From positions 62,001 through 126,000 of the forward strand of contig NZ_CANSMR010000018.1 in NCBI RefSeq assembly GCF_947648125.1: 64,000 bases of DNA, written 5' to 3'. This document shows, one piece after another, positions 12,681 through 24,902 of the stretch (position 1 is the stretch's first letter; each line of letters starts with the position of its first letter). Source of the stretch: an uncultured Bradyrhizobium sp. (GTDB taxonomy: Bacteria > Pseudomonadota > Alphaproteobacteria > Rhizobiales > Xanthobacteraceae). A program made the position numbers and the translations under genes. The notes under the pieces are model-generated. The model ran no database searches. It was given only the letters and a program-made list of their open reading frames with translations, and was not told the origin of the DNA.

Positions 12681-14081
12681 TCACATATGGATGGTGCGCT
12701 TGCCCACCGCAAGCGCGGCTTCCTTGATGGCTTCGGAGCGGGTCGGATGGGCGTGGCAGGTGCGCGCGAGATCCTCCGCCGAACCGCCGAATTCCATCAG
12801 GACGCAGGCTTCGTGGATCATTTCGCCGGCTTCCCGGCCGACAATGTGCACGCCGAGCACCCGATCGGTCTTCGCATCTGCGAGAACCTTGACGAAGCCG
12901 TCGGTGGTCTGGTTGACCTTGGAGCGGCCGTTCGCGGTGAACGGGAATTTGCCGACGGTATAAGCGACGCCGGCTTGCTTGAGATCTTCCTCGGTCTTGC
13001 CGACCGACGACACTTCCGGCGTGGTATACACAACACCTGGAATGACGTCGTAGTTCACATGGCCAGCCTGGCCCGCGATGATCTCCGCGCAGGCAACGCC
13101 CTCGTCTTCCGCCTTGTGCGCCAGCATCGGCCCGGCCACGACGTCGCCGATCGCGTAGATGCCTTTCACATTGGTCGAGAAGTGCGCGTCGATCTCGACG
13201 CGGCCGCGATTATCGAGCGCAACGCCGGCTTCCTTCAGCCCGAGGCCCTCGGTGTAGGGCACGCGGCCGATGCACACGAGCACAACGTCGGCCTCGATGG
13301 TCTCCGCAGCACCGCCCGCGGCCGGCTCGACCTTGGCCTGGAGCGTCTTGCCCGAGGTGTCGACCGCGGTGACCTTGGCGCCCAGCTTGAAGGCAAAACC
13401 CTGCTTTTCCAGGAGGCGCTGGAATTGCTTCGCCACTTCGCCGTCCATGCCGGGCAGGATGCGGTCGAGGAATTCCACCACGGTGACCTTGGCACCGAGA
13501 CGATGCCAGACCGAACCGAGCTCGAGCCCGATCACGCCGGCGCCGACGATCAGGAGGCTTGAGGGCACTTTCTCGAGTGACAGCGCGCCGGTCGACGACA
13601 CGATGCGCTTCTCGTCGATGTCGATGCCCTTCAGCCGCGCGATGTCGGAGCCGGTGGCGATCACGATATTCTTGGTCTCGACGGTCTCGGACTTGCCGTC
13701 GCCGGAGACCTCGACCTTGCCGGCACTGATGATCTTGCCGGTGCCCTTGAGCACGTCGATCTTGTTCTTCTTCATCAGGAACTCGACGCCCTTGACGTTG
13801 CCGTCGATGCCTTGCTGCTTGAAGTTCATCATCGCGGGCAAATCGAGCTTCGGCGCGGAGACGCTGACGCCCATCTTGGCGAAGGAGTGCGCGGCTTCCT
13901 CGAACATCTCGGAGGCGTGCAGCAGCGCCTTCGACGGCATGCAGCCGACATTGAGGCAGGTGCCGCCCAGCGTCGCGTTCTTCTCGACGACGGCAACCTT
14001 CATGCCGAGCTGCGCCGCGCGGATCGCGCAGACGTAACCGCCGGGGCCAGTGCCGATGACGACGAGATCGTAAGAAGCCAT
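12681..14081 (-). CDS. lpdA: Dihydrolipoyl dehydrogenase (E3)
   Basis: A 466-residue flavoprotein disulfide reductase that reoxidises the dihydrolipoyl group of the oxoglutarate (and possibly pyruvate) dehydrogenase complex using FAD and NAD+. FAD motif [17 protein letters not shown] at the N-terminus; redox cysteines C42 and C47 in [19 protein letters not shown] motif [16 protein letters not shown]-terminal catalytic pair in [15 protein letters not shown]. Its place downstream of odhB and sucA marks it as the E3 of the oxoglutarate complex. Confidence 0.97.
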   Translation of the reverse strand: MASYDLVVIGTGPGGYVCAIRAAQLGMKVAVVEKNATLGGTCLNVGCMPSKALLHASEMFEEAAHSFAKMGVSVSAPKLDLPAMMNFKQQGIDGNVKGVEFLMKKNKIDVLKGTGKIISAGKVEVSGDGKSETVETKNIVIATGSDIARLKGIDIDEKRIVSSTGALSLEKVPSSLLIVGAGVIGLELGSVWHRLGAKVTVVEFLDRILPGMDGEVAKQFQRLLEKQGFAFKLGAKVTAVDTSGKTLQAKVEPAAGGAAETIEADVVLVCIGRVPYTEGLGLKEAGVALDNRGRVEIDAHFSTNVKGIYAIGDVVAGPMLAHKAEDEGVACAEIIAGQAGHVNYDVIPGVVYTTPEVSSVGKTEEDLKQAGVAYTVGKFPFTANGRSKVNQTTDGFVKVLADAKTDRVLGVHIVGREAGEMIHEACVLMEFGGSAEDLARTCHAHPTRSEAIKEAALAVGKRTIHM

Positions 14082-14162
14082 GATTGAGGTCCTGTAGCTA
14101 AACTCGGTGACAGTTAGGCGGGCGCGCGATCTTGTCGGAAGACCGCTCCCGCTGATCGTGTT

Positions 14163-14912
14163 CTAGCGACCGCCCGACACGTCGAGGATCGCGCTGGTGA
14201 CGTAGGAGGCTTCGTCCGAGATCAGCCAGACGATGGCGTTGGCGATCTCGTCCGCGGTGCCTACGCGCTTCATCGGCACCAGATGGGCCAGCCGATGGGC
14301 GCGATCGGGCTCGCCGCCCGCGGCGTGGATGTCGGTATCGATCAGCCCTGGCCGGATGCCGGCGACGCGGATGCCTTCAGCTGCGACTTCGTAGCCGAGG
14401 CCGATCGTGAAGGAATCGATCGCCCCCTTCGAGGCGGCATAGTCGACATAGGTGTTAGGCGCGCCGAGCTTTGCCGCGACCGAGGAGAGGTTGACGATGA
14501 CGCCGCCCTGGCCGCCGTGCTTGGTCGACATCCGCTTCACCGCCTCGCGCGCGCACAGGATGCTGCCGGTGACGTTGACCGCCATCATCTGCTGGATGCG
14601 TTCGGCCGACATCTCGTCGACGCGCACGCCGCTCTTGCCGACGATGCCGGCATTGTTGACGAGCGCGCCGAGCGTTCCGAAGCTATCTGCCGCCTTGAAC
14701 AGCGCCAGGATGTCCTGCTCGCTGCCGACGTCGCACTTCACCGCGATCGCCTTGCCGTTCTTCGCCTCGATCGCCGCGACAACTTCGATGGCCGCAGCCT
14801 GGTTTGACACATACCCGACCACCACGCGATAGCCGCGCGCCGCAGCAGCGAGCGCGGTAGCGCGGCCGATGCCGCGGCTGCCGCCGGTGATGACAACGAC
14901 CTTGTCCGTCAC
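14163..14912 (-). CDS. SDR family NAD(P)-dependent oxidoreductase
   Basis: A 249-residue classical short-chain dehydrogenase. The nucleotide motif is VVVITGGSRGIGRATA, the NNAG-type motif is VNNAGIVGKSG, and the catalytic Y and K are in YVDYAASKGAID. The substrate cannot be deduced. GTG 14912 is chosen over TTG 14924 because GGGGAT lies seven bases upstream. It stands between odhB and lpdA in the oxoglutarate dehydrogenase gene block, with gaps of 70-80 bp on each side, so it is probably co-transcribed; a role in that complex is not implied by the sequence. Confidence 0.88.
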   Translation of the reverse strand: MTDKVVVITGGSRGIGRATALAAAARGYRVVVGYVSNQAAAIEVVAAIEAKNGKAIAVKCDVGSEQDILALFKAADSFGTLGALVNNAGIVGKSGVRVDEMSAERIQQMMAVNVTGSILCAREAVKRMSTKHGGQGGVIVNLSSVAAKLGAPNTYVDYAASKGAIDSFTIGLGYEVAAEGIRVAGIRPGLIDTDIHAAGGEPDRAHRLAHLVPMKRVGTADEIANAIVWLISDEASYVTSAILDVSGGR

Positions 14913-14984
14913 ATTGATCCCCAAAGGTGAGCACCCAACGAAACGCGACGCCCGAACCGATCGGGCGCCGCGCGCGACATGACC

Positions 14985-16217
14985 TCAGAGATCCAGCACA
15001 AGCCGGGCCGGATCTTCCAGGCTCTCCTTGACGCGCACCAGGAAGGTGACCGCTTCCTTGCCGTCGATGACGCGGTGATCGTAGGACAGCGCCAGATACA
15101 TCATCGGGCGCACCTCGATCTTGCCGCCGACCACCATCGGCCGCTCCTGGATCTTGTGCATGCCGAGGATGCCGGACTGCGGCGCGTTGAGGATCGGGGT
15201 CGACATCAGCGAGCCGTAGATGCCGCCATTGGTGATGGTGAAGGTGCCGCCCTGCATCTCGTCGATCTTGAGCTGGCCGTCGCGGGCGCGGCGGCCGTAA
15301 TCGGCGATCGACTTCTCGATTTCGGCGATCGACTTGTGGTCGCAGTCGCGCACCACAGGCACCACCAAGCCGCGGTCGGTGCCGACCGCAACGCCGATGT
15401 GGTAGTAGTTCTTGTAGATCAGGTCGGAGCCGTCGATCTCGGCGTTGACAGCCGGAATGTCCTTCAGCCCCTGCACCACCGCCTTGGTGAAGAAGCCCAT
15501 GAAGCCGAGCTTCGAGCCGTGCTTCTTCTCGAACGTATCCTTGTAAAGGGCGCGCAGCTTCATCACCTCGGTCATGTCGACCTCGTTGAAGGTTGTCAGC
15601 ATCGCGGCGGTGTTCTGCACGTCCTTGAGGCGGCGCGCGATGGTCTGGCGCAGCCGGGTCATCTTCACGCGCTCCTCGCGCGCGGCATCGTCCGCCGGCG
15701 ACGGCGCACGAACCTGCACGGCGGCGGCCGGCTGGTTGACCGGGGTCGGCGCCGAGGCGGCCTTCTCGATCGCGGCCAGCATGTCGCCCTTGGTCACGCG
15801 GCCGTCCTTGCCCGAGCCCGGAACGGTGGAGGCGTCGACGCCGCTTTCGGCCGACAGCTTGCGCACCGAAGGCGCGAGCGGCGCGTCCGCCGGCGGGACC
15901 CTCGGCGCGGCAGGGGCGGCGGCAGGCGCGGCGGCCGCTGCCTTGGCCGGTGCGGCGGCCGCAGCCGGCTTGGCCGGGGCAGCGCCGTCATTGATCTGAC
16001 CGAGCAGCGCGCCGACGGCGACGGTCTCGCCATCCTTGGCGATGATCTCGCCCAGCGTGCCGGCGACCGGCGCGGGCACCTCGATGGTGACCTTGTCGGT
16101 CTCCAGCTCCACCAACGGCTCATCCACCGCGACGGCCTCACCGGCCTTCTTGAACCAGCGGCCGATCGTGGCCTCAGTCACGGATTCGCCGAGCGTTGGA
16201 ACGCGAATTTCAGTCAT
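14985..16217 (-). CDS. odhB: Dihydrolipoyllysine succinyltransferase (E2 of oxoglutarate dehydrogenase)
   Basis: A 410-residue E2 that transfers the succinyl group to CoA. Lipoyl domain at residues 1-77 with the lipoylated K42 in [11 protein letters not shown]; an Ala/Pro-rich linker about 85-120; the E3-binding domain around [16 protein letters not shown] and [15 protein letters not shown]; the C-terminal catalytic domain with [12 protein letters not shown]. The succinyltransferase type fits the adjacent sucA. ATG 16217 begins at [13 protein letters not shown]; the frame is open upstream through a repeat element, but that part is not protein-like. Confidence 0.97.
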   Translation of the reverse strand: MTEIRVPTLGESVTEATIGRWFKKAGEAVAVDEPLVELETDKVTIEVPAPVAGTLGEIIAKDGETVAVGALLGQINDGAAPAKPAAAAAPAKAAAAAPAAAPAAPRVPPADAPLAPSVRKLSAESGVDASTVPGSGKDGRVTKGDMLAAIEKAASAPTPVNQPAAAVQVRAPSPADDAAREERVKMTRLRQTIARRLKDVQNTAAMLTTFNEVDMTEVMKLRALYKDTFEKKHGSKLGFMGFFTKAVVQGLKDIPAVNAEIDGSDLIYKNYYHIGVAVGTDRGLVVPVVRDCDHKSIAEIEKSIADYGRRARDGQLKIDEMQGGTFTITNGGIYGSLMSTPILNAPQSGILGMHKIQERPMVVGGKIEVRPMMYLALSYDHRVIDGKEAVTFLVRVKESLEDPARLVLDL

Positions 16218-16299
16218 GATCTTTTCCTCGATAACCTTGCGGTCGCAAATTTGGCAGTCGCAAACCTTGTCCGCCACCGTCCGCCAAAGCGAACGACCC

Positions 16300-16384
16300 G
16301 GTACTCCGTGACGACAGCGGTGAGGCTGGATGACGCGGGATACCGGATGCCCCGCTCCAGTGCGCAATTGCGCACAAGGCGGGG
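16300..16384. repeat. REP-type repeat between sucA and odhB
   Basis: Contains the perfect 16-bp palindrome GTGCGCAATTGCGCAC at 16360-16375, framed by GCCCCGC and GCGGGGC (about 16349-16384). The same 16-bp palindrome occurs at 43858-43873. The element lies in a 187-bp gap within the operon, upstream of odhB, and may set the ratio of E1 to E2 by affecting mRNA stability. Confidence 0.75.
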
Positions 16385-16404
16385 CATGGCTTCAGTGAAA
16401 GCCG

Positions 16405-19365
16405 TTAGTTCAGTGCGTCGTCGAGCAGCGCCTTGAGCTGCGCCAGATGTTTCGACATCAAACCGGTGGCGGTCGCCGCCGATGCCGGACGGCCGGCATA
16501 GCGCGGACGCTTGTTGGCGGCGTGGGACTGGTTCAGCACCCATTCCAGATAGGGCTCGATGAAGTGCCAGGAGCCCATGTTGCGGGGCTCTTCCTGGCAC
16601 CAGACCACCTCGGCACCCTTGAAGCGGGTGAGCTCCTGCACCAGCGCCTTCAGCGGCACCGGATACAGCTGCTCGATGCGCATCAGATAGATGTCGTCGA
16701 TGCCGCGCTTCTCGCGCTCCTCGTACAGGTCGTAGTAGACCTTGCCGGAGCACAGCACGACGCGACGGATCTTGTCGTCGGGCACCAGCTTGATCTTCTC
16801 GTCCGGCAGCATCTGCGCGTCATCGTACAGGATGCGGTGGAAGGTGGCGTTCTTGCCGAGCTCGTCGAGCCGCGACACGGCGCGCTTGTGACGCAGCAGC
16901 GACTTCGGCGTCATCAGGATCAGCGGCTTGCGGATCTCGCGATGCAGCTGGCGCCGCAGCACGTGGAAGTAGTTTGCCGGCGTGGTCGGATTGACCACCT
17001 GCATGTTGTCCTCGGCGCACATCTGCAAATAACGCTCGAGGCGCGCGGAGGAGTGCTCCGGCCCCTGCCCCTCGTAGCCATGCGGCAGCAGGCAGACGAG
17101 GCCCGACATGCGCAGCCATTTGCGTTCGCCCGAGGAGATGAACTGGTCGAACACCACCTGCGCACCATTGGCGAAGTCGCCGAACTGGGCTTCCCAGAGC
17201 GCCAGCGCATTCGGCTCGGCCAGCGAGTAGCCGTACTCGAAGCCGAGCACCGCCTCTTCCGACAGCAGCGAGTTGATGACCTCGTAATGACCGGTGTCCT
17301 CGCCGCCGAGATGGTTGAACGGCGTGTAGCGGCTCTCGTCCTCCTGATCGATCAGGACCGAATGACGCTGCGAGAAGGTGCCGCGCTCGGAATCCTGGCC
17401 GGACAGGCGGACATGATGGCCCTCCTGCAGCAGCGTGCAGAACGCCAGCGCCTCGCCGGTCGCCCAGTCGATGCCGACGCCGGTGTCGATGGCCTTGGCG
17501 CGATTGTCGAGGAAGCGCTGAATGGTCCGGTGGGCGCGGAAGCCGTCCGGCACCTTGGTGATCTTGCGGCCGATCTCCTTGAGCACGGCGACATCGACAC
17601 CGGTGACGCCGCGGCGCGCGTCTTCTTCCTGATCGGCCGACTTGAAGCCGGCCCATTTGCCGTCGAGCCAGTCGGCCTTGTTCGGCTTGTAGCCCGAGCC
17701 GGCTTCGAGCTCGGCATCGAGCCGTGCGCGCCAATCGGCCTTGGCCTTCTCGACCTCGCCCTCGGTCAGCACGCCGTCGGCGACCAGCCGCTTGGCGTAG
17801 ATCTCCAGCGTCGACGGATGCGAGGCGATCCGCTTGTACATCACCGGCTGGGTGAACGCCGGCTCGTCGCCCTCGTTATGGCCGTGGCGACGGTAGCAGA
17901 ACATGTCGATCACGACCGGCTTGTGGAATTTCTGCCGGAATTCGATCGCGACCTTGGCCGCGAACACCACGGCCTCCGGATCGTCGCCATTGACGTGGAA
18001 GATCGGCGCATCGATCATCTTCGCCACGTCGGACGGATAGGGCGACGAACGCGAGTAGCGCGGATAGGTGGTGAAGCCGATCTGGTTGTTGACGATGAAG
18101 TGCAGCGAGCCGCCGGTGCGGTAGCCCTTCAGGTCGGACAGGCTGAAGCATTCCGCCACCACGCCCTGGCCTGCGAACGCCGCGTCGCCGTGCATCAGCA
18201 GCGGCAGCACCGAAATCCGCATATCCGGGGGATCGCCGTGCTGGTCCTGCTTGGCGCGCACCTTGCCCATCACGACGGGATCGACGATCTCGAGATGCGA
18301 CGGGTTGGCGGTCAGCGACAGATGGATGTTGTTGCCGTCGAACTCGCGGTCCGAGGACGCGCCGAGGTGATACTTGACGTCACCGGAGCCCTCGACATCG
18401 TCGGGATTGGCCGAGCCGCCCTTGAACTCATGGAACAGCGCGCGGTGCGACTTGCCCATCACCTGGGTCAGCACGTTGAGGCGGCCGCGATGCGGCATGC
18501 CGAAGACGATCTCCTTCACGCCGAGATTGCCGCCGCGCTTGATGATCTGCTCGAGCGCCGGGATCAGCGATTCGCCGCCGTCGAGGCCGAAGCGCTTGGT
18601 GCCGGTGAACTTGGTGTCGCAGAACTTCTCGAAGCCGTCGGCCTCGATCAGCTTGTTGAGGATTGCGCGGCGTCCCTCGGGCGTGAAGCTGATCTCCTTG
18701 TCCGGACCTTCGATGCGCTCCTGGATCCACGCCTTCTGCGCGGCATTGGAGATGTGCATGAACTCGACGCCGAGCGTCTGGCAGTAGGTGCGCTCGCAGA
18801 TCTGGACGATCTCGCGCAGCGTGCCGTATTCGAGGCCGAGCACATGGTCGAGGAAGATCTTGCGGTCGAAGTCGGCCTCGCTGAAGCCGTAGGACCGCGG
18901 ATCGAGCTCCTCACGGTCGCGCGGCGCCTCGATGCCAAGCGGATCGAGCTTGGCGTGAAAATGACCGCGCATGCGGTAGGCGCGGATCAGCATCAGCGCG
19001 CGAACCGAATCGCGAGTGGCCTGATGTACGTCGGCGTCGGACAGCTCGGCGCCCTTGGCCTGCGCCTTGGCGGCGAGCTTGGTGCCGACCGCCTTCTCGA
19101 CCTGGGCCCAATTGCCGTCGAGCGCCGAGGTCAGATCGTCACGCGGCGTCACCGGCCAGTTGGCGCGGCCCCACGAGGCACCCTCGGCGTTCTTCTGGAC
19201 GTCGGCCGGGGCGTCCTTCAGGCTTTTGAAGAAATCCTGCCATTCTGCGTCGACCGACGACGGATCCTGCTCGTAGCGGGCATAGAGATCGTCGATGTAG
19301 GCGGCGTTGGTGCCCTGCAGGAATGATGAGAGAGCAAAAGCAGCATTCGCGTCTTGGCGAGACAT
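16405..19365 (-). CDS. sucA: 2-oxoglutarate dehydrogenase E1 component
   Basis: A 986-residue thiamine diphosphate enzyme that decarboxylates 2-oxoglutarate and passes succinyl to the E2 lipoyl group. The N-terminus (SSFLQGTNAAYIDDLYARYE) is the E2-binding region. Active-site segments include HGDAAFAGQGVVAE, IVNNQIGFTTYPRYSR and DMFCYRRHGHNEGDEPAFTQ. Length is typical. A terminator separates it from sucD upstream, so it likely has its own promoter in the AT-rich 19440-19540 stretch. Confidence 0.98.
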   Translation of the reverse strand: MSRQDANAAFALSSFLQGTNAAYIDDLYARYEQDPSSVDAEWQDFFKSLKDAPADVQKNAEGASWGRANWPVTPRDDLTSALDGNWAQVEKAVGTKLAAKAQAKGAELSDADVHQATRDSVRALMLIRAYRMRGHFHAKLDPLGIEAPRDREELDPRSYGFSEADFDRKIFLDHVLGLEYGTLREIVQICERTYCQTLGVEFMHISNAAQKAWIQERIEGPDKEISFTPEGRRAILNKLIEADGFEKFCDTKFTGTKRFGLDGGESLIPALEQIIKRGGNLGVKEIVFGMPHRGRLNVLTQVMGKSHRALFHEFKGGSANPDDVEGSGDVKYHLGASSDREFDGNNIHLSLTANPSHLEIVDPVVMGKVRAKQDQHGDPPDMRISVLPLLMHGDAAFAGQGVVAECFSLSDLKGYRTGGSLHFIVNNQIGFTTYPRYSRSSPYPSDVAKMIDAPIFHVNGDDPEAVVFAAKVAIEFRQKFHKPVVIDMFCYRRHGHNEGDEPAFTQPVMYKRIASHPSTLEIYAKRLVADGVLTEGEVEKAKADWRARLDAELEAGSGYKPNKADWLDGKWAGFKSADQEEDARRGVTGVDVAVLKEIGRKITKVPDGFRAHRTIQRFLDNRAKAIDTGVGIDWATGEALAFCTLLQEGHHVRLSGQDSERGTFSQRHSVLIDQEDESRYTPFNHLGGEDTGHYEVINSLLSEEAVLGFEYGYSLAEPNALALWEAQFGDFANGAQVVFDQFISSGERKWLRMSGLVCLLPHGYEGQGPEHSSARLERYLQMCAEDNMQVVNPTTPANYFHVLRRQLHREIRKPLILMTPKSLLRHKRAVSRLDELGKNATFHRILYDDAQMLPDEKIKLVPDDKIRRVVLCSGKVYYDLYEEREKRGIDDIYLMRIEQLYPVPLKALVQELTRFKGAEVVWCQEEPRNMGSWHFIEPYLEWVLNQSHAANKRPRYAGRPASAATATGLMSKHLAQLKALLDDALN

Positions 19366-19553
19366 GGGGCAGTCCTGGTGATTTTTTCGGTTCGCGCGTA
19401 GGGAGACGGCGCTGGTGCCGGTCTGGAAGTGCGCCGGCTGGATTGATACCCTTTACCCTATCTAGGACAGATATTCCTGCCTAAAAGAACCAAGAAATGA
19501 ACTTATTTTCATATTTTATTGATCGGCGTTCTGGTGGCAAAACGCAATAAAAA

Positions 19554-19579
19554 GGCGGGTTCCCCAAGGAGAACCCGCC
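19554..19579 (-). terminator. Intrinsic terminator after sucD
   Basis: On the minus strand the stem GGCGGGTTC / GAACCCGCC is followed by TTTTTATTG. It ends the mdh-sucC-sucD direction of transcription about 40 bp past the sucD stop and separates it from sucA. Confidence 0.85.
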
Positions 19580-19617
19580 CAAAACAACGCCAAACCTCGT
19601 AGGGAACCTGACGGCGG

Positions 19618-20499
19618 TTACTTCAACATCTCGGCGAGCGTGTGCCCGAGGCGCGCCGGCGACGGCGACACCCTGATGCCGGCGGCTTCCATCGCCGCGG
19701 TCTTGGAACCGGCATCGCCCTTGCCGCCGGAGATGATCGCGCCGGCATGACCCATGCGGCGGCCGGGAGGTGCGGTAACACCGGCGATGAAGCCGACCAT
19801 CGGCTTCTTGCGGCCGCGCTTGGCCTCGTCCTTGAGGAACTGGGCGGCGTCTTCCTCGGCGGAGCCGCCGATTTCGCCGATCATGACGATCGATTTGGTC
19901 TTCTCGTCGGCCAGGAACATCTCCAGCACGTCGATGAACTCGGTGCCCTTGACCGGATCGCCGCCGATGCCGACCGCGGTGGTCTGGCCGAGGCCCTCCT
20001 GGGTGGTCTGGAACACCGCTTCATAGGTCAGGGTGCCGGAGCGGGAGACGATGCCGACCGAGCCGGGCTTGAAGATGTTGGCCGGCATGATGCCGATCTT
20101 GCACTCGCCGGCAGTCATCACGCCGGGGCAATTCGGCCCGATCAGACGCGACTTCGAACCCGACAGCGAGCGCTTGACGCGCACCATGTCGAGCACCGGA
20201 ATGCCCTCGGTGATGCAGACGATCAGCGGGATCTCGGCATCGATCGCCTCGCAGATCGCGTCCGCCGCGCCCGGCGGCGGGACATAGACCACGCTGGCGT
20301 CGGCGCCGGTCTTCGCGCGCGCGTCCGCGACGGTGTCGAACACCGGCAGGTTGAGATGGGTTGAGCCGCCTTTGCCCGGCGCCACGCCGCCGACCATCTT
20401 GGTCCCGTAAGCGATCGCCGCTTCCGAATGGAACGTGCCGTTCTTGCCGGTGAAGCCCTGGCAGATGACCTTGGTGTTCTTGTCGATCAGAATGGACAT
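19618..20499 (-). CDS. sucD: Succinate-CoA ligase subunit alpha
   Basis: The 293-residue alpha subunit, which carries the phosphorylated histidine (in [18 protein letters not shown]) of the reversible reaction between succinyl-CoA and succinate with ATP/GTP formation. CoA-binding Rossmann segment [19 protein letters not shown] at the N-terminus. Length is standard. It lies 36 bp downstream of the DUF1579-like gene. Confidence 0.98.
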   Translation of the reverse strand: MSILIDKNTKVICQGFTGKNGTFHSEAAIAYGTKMVGGVAPGKGGSTHLNLPVFDTVADARAKTGADASVVYVPPPGAADAICEAIDAEIPLIVCITEGIPVLDMVRVKRSLSGSKSRLIGPNCPGVMTAGECKIGIMPANIFKPGSVGIVSRSGTLTYEAVFQTTQEGLGQTTAVGIGGDPVKGTEFIDVLEMFLADEKTKSIVMIGEIGGSAEEDAAQFLKDEAKRGRKKPMVGFIAGVTAPPGRRMGHAGAIISGGKGDAGSKTAAMEAAGIRVSPSPARLGHTLAEMLK

Positions 20500-20535
20500 G
20501 GTTCGAGATGCTTTCGCGAGACGATCGGTGAAGGG

Positions 20536-21012
20536 TTAGTGGATACGCCGGTACACGCCGGTGAGCACGTCGGCCCACCCTTCCGCGTCAGGCGAGAATT
20601 GGATCTTCATGTTGTAGGTGTTGTCGTCGACGACCTCGTAGACGTGACGGGCATTGCCGCGCAGCGAGCCGCGCACCAGGATCAGCGACTTGCCGGCCCA
20701 GCCGCCGGAGGCCGGCGACGGCGGGTAGTAGCCGAGCGAATCGTGCCAGAACAATTTGTAGGCCCGATCGTCGCGGTCGTAGGTGAAGACGCCGTGGGTG
20801 GCGAAGCTCTCCTTGCCCTCGCGGGTCTGCACGCTGTCCTGGATCAGGTAGAAACCGTTCAGTGCGATGCGCGCGACGACATGCGAGGTCGCCGGACCGC
20901 CCGCGGTCCAGCGCGAAGGATAGACCACCTCTTCGCCGTTCCACTCGCCCGCGAAAACCGCGAGCTTGCGGTGTTCGTCCAGCGGGGTCGGAGCGTCGAG
21001 ATGATCGGCCAT
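20536..21012 (-). CDS. DUF1579-like protein between sucC and sucD
   Basis: A 158-residue soluble protein without signal peptide or membrane segment. The pattern LAVFAGEWNGEEVVYPS ... GKESFATHGVFTYD ... YKLFWHDSLGYYPPSP ... YEVVDDNTYNMKIQFSPD is that of a small beta-barrel of the DUF1579 (or a related lipocalin-like) family; function unknown. It starts two bases after the sucC stop, so it is translated from the same mRNA. The subunits of one enzyme are thus split by an unrelated gene. An effect on succinyl-CoA ligase is possible but only suggested by position. Confidence 0.7.
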   Translation of the reverse strand: MADHLDAPTPLDEHRKLAVFAGEWNGEEVVYPSRWTAGGPATSHVVARIALNGFYLIQDSVQTREGKESFATHGVFTYDRDDRAYKLFWHDSLGYYPPSPASGGWAGKSLILVRGSLRGNARHVYEVVDDNTYNMKIQFSPDAEGWADVLTGVYRRIH

Positions 21013-21014
21013 CG

Positions 21015-22211
<1,197 letters not shown>

Positions 22212-22372
22212 GGAAAGACGCTCCCAAACCCTCGTGCGGCGACCTTTTACGTCAGCCTTGAGACTGGCATACCATATACCAAAGCTCGCGCAACTACAAA
22301 ATCCGCCGGAATTTCATCATCTTGCGCCCGACAGGCGATTGAAATCGCCTATCGGGCCATTGCCGATTGAGA

Positions 22373-23347
<975 letters not shown>

Positions 23348-23527
23348 TCAGTCCTTTGAACTGGTGCAGGAGGGAGGGAAGTCGGTTGCAAGGGTGGTTA
23401 TCCCTTTCGAATGATCCATTCAAGTCGCGGTCTGCCCGATTGCGGGCCGTGCCTGCAATTCGGTCAGGCATGCCAGCAACATCCACCCGGAGACACGAAA
23501 AGTTGCTCCGAACCGGACCGCGCGCAA

Positions 23528-23566
23528 GACCGAATTTCGAGACCGAATTTCGAGGCTGAATTTCAG
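23528..23566. repeat. 13-bp tandem repeat at the 3' end of zapE
   Basis: Two exact copies of GACCGAATTTCGA (23528-23540, 23541-23553) and a third, degenerate copy (GGCTGAATTTCAG, to 23566). The last copy includes the zapE stop codon, so repeat growth could move the reading-frame end. Confidence 0.75.
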
Positions 23567-24750
23567 GTCTCGACCAGGCCGGTCGACGCGCCGCTGGCCG
23601 AGGAGTCCTTCCGGCCGTGCGGCAGCGCCAAATAGGATTCCGAGCTCATCTCGATCAGGCGCGAGGCCGTGCGCTTGAACTCCATCGCCTCGATGCCGTC
23701 GGTCGCAAGGTACAGCGACACCGGATCGGCCTCGGCCGAGGCCATCAGCTTCACCGCATTGTCATAGAGCGTGTCGATCAGCGAGATGAAGCGCTTGGCG
23801 GCGTTGCGCTCGGCGTAATCCATCACCGGAATATGGTCGATCAGGATCGTGTGGTAGTCGTGCGCCAGCCTGAGGTAATCGGACGCGGCAAGCGGCTTCT
23901 CGCAGAGATCGGCGAAGCTGAAGCGCGCGACGCCATGCGACGAGCACGGCACAGTCAGCAAACGCTTCTTGATCTCGATAAGGCGCGCCTTGCACGGCGC
24001 GTTGCCCGTCATCTTGCGCCACGCCGCATTGAGCACATCGCGAGCCGCGTCATCCGCGGGCACCAGCCACATCTTCACGCCGACGAGCTTCTCGAGCCGG
24101 AAGTCGGTGCGTGCATCGAGCCGCAGCACATCCATGTGGTCGGAGATCTGCGCGATGAACGGCAGGAACAGCGCGCGATTGAGGCCGCCCTTGTAGAGAT
24201 CGTCAGGCGCGACGTTCGAGGTCGCGACCACCACGGTGCCGAGATCGAACAGCTTTGCGAACAGCCGCCCGAGGATCATCGCATCCGCGATGTCGGTGAC
24301 ATGGAATTCGTCGAAGCAGAGCAACCACGCTTCGTCGAAGATCGCCTGCGCGGTGAGCGCGATCACGTCGCCGTCGGCGATCTCGCCGCGTGCGATCTGC
24401 TGGCGGTAGCCGTAGATGCGCTCATGCGCCTCGGCCATGAACTCGTGGAAATGCGCGCGGCGCTTGTGCTCGACCGGGCTCTGCTGGAAGAACAGGTCCA
24501 TCAGCATGGTCTTGCCGCGGCCGACCTCGCCATGGACGTAGAGGCCGCGCGGCGGCTTGTCATCCTTGTCGCCGCCGAACAGCCGTCCGAGCAGGCTCTG
24601 CTTGCGCTGCGGCTTGTAGCTCGTGAGCCGCTCGTCCAGCGCGCCGAACGCATCGGCGGCGCGGGCTTGCGCAGGATCGGCCTCGATCGCGCCGGAGGCG
24701 ACCAGGGCGTTGTAGTGTTCGAGAAAGGAACTCGGCGAGGCGGACAGCAT
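23563..24750 (-). CDS. zapE: Cell division protein ZapE (AFG1-like ATPase)
   Basis: A 395-residue AFG1-type AAA ATPase, proposed to act on the FtsZ ring under stress. Walker A GEVGRGKTMLMDLFF; Walker B region WLLCFDEFHVTDIADAMIL; sensor motif VVVATSNVAPDDLYKGG. The length agrees with the family. Immediately upstream of mdh, as is common in alphaproteobacteria. Confidence 0.94.
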   Translation of the reverse strand: MLSASPSSFLEHYNALVASGAIEADPAQARAADAFGALDERLTSYKPQRKQSLLGRLFGGDKDDKPPRGLYVHGEVGRGKTMLMDLFFQQSPVEHKRRAHFHEFMAEAHERIYGYRQQIARGEIADGDVIALTAQAIFDEAWLLCFDEFHVTDIADAMILGRLFAKLFDLGTVVVATSNVAPDDLYKGGLNRALFLPFIAQISDHMDVLRLDARTDFRLEKLVGVKMWLVPADDAARDVLNAAWRKMTGNAPCKARLIEIKKRLLTVPCSSHGVARFSFADLCEKPLAASDYLRLAHDYHTILIDHIPVMDYAERNAAKRFISLIDTLYDNAVKLMASAEADPVSLYLATDGIEAMEFKRTASRLIEMSSESYLALPHGRKDSSASGASTGLVET

Positions 24751-24902
24751 GGGCCCACCTTACGGCCCTAGTGCGCGGAAAATTGCAAGCCGTGAATTGT
24801 GCCAGTGGGTATGCAAGTAGCTATGCAGGCGCAAGCCCGTGCATACCACGGCCGACCACACCGGCCGCTGCCTGACACCTCAAGCCGGGATCCTAAGAAA
24901 CC

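Noticed and set aside
16447-19326. A plus-strand open frame of 959 codons opposite sucA
   Set aside because: Antisense shadow of a high-GC gene; no recognisable domain and no ribosome-binding site.
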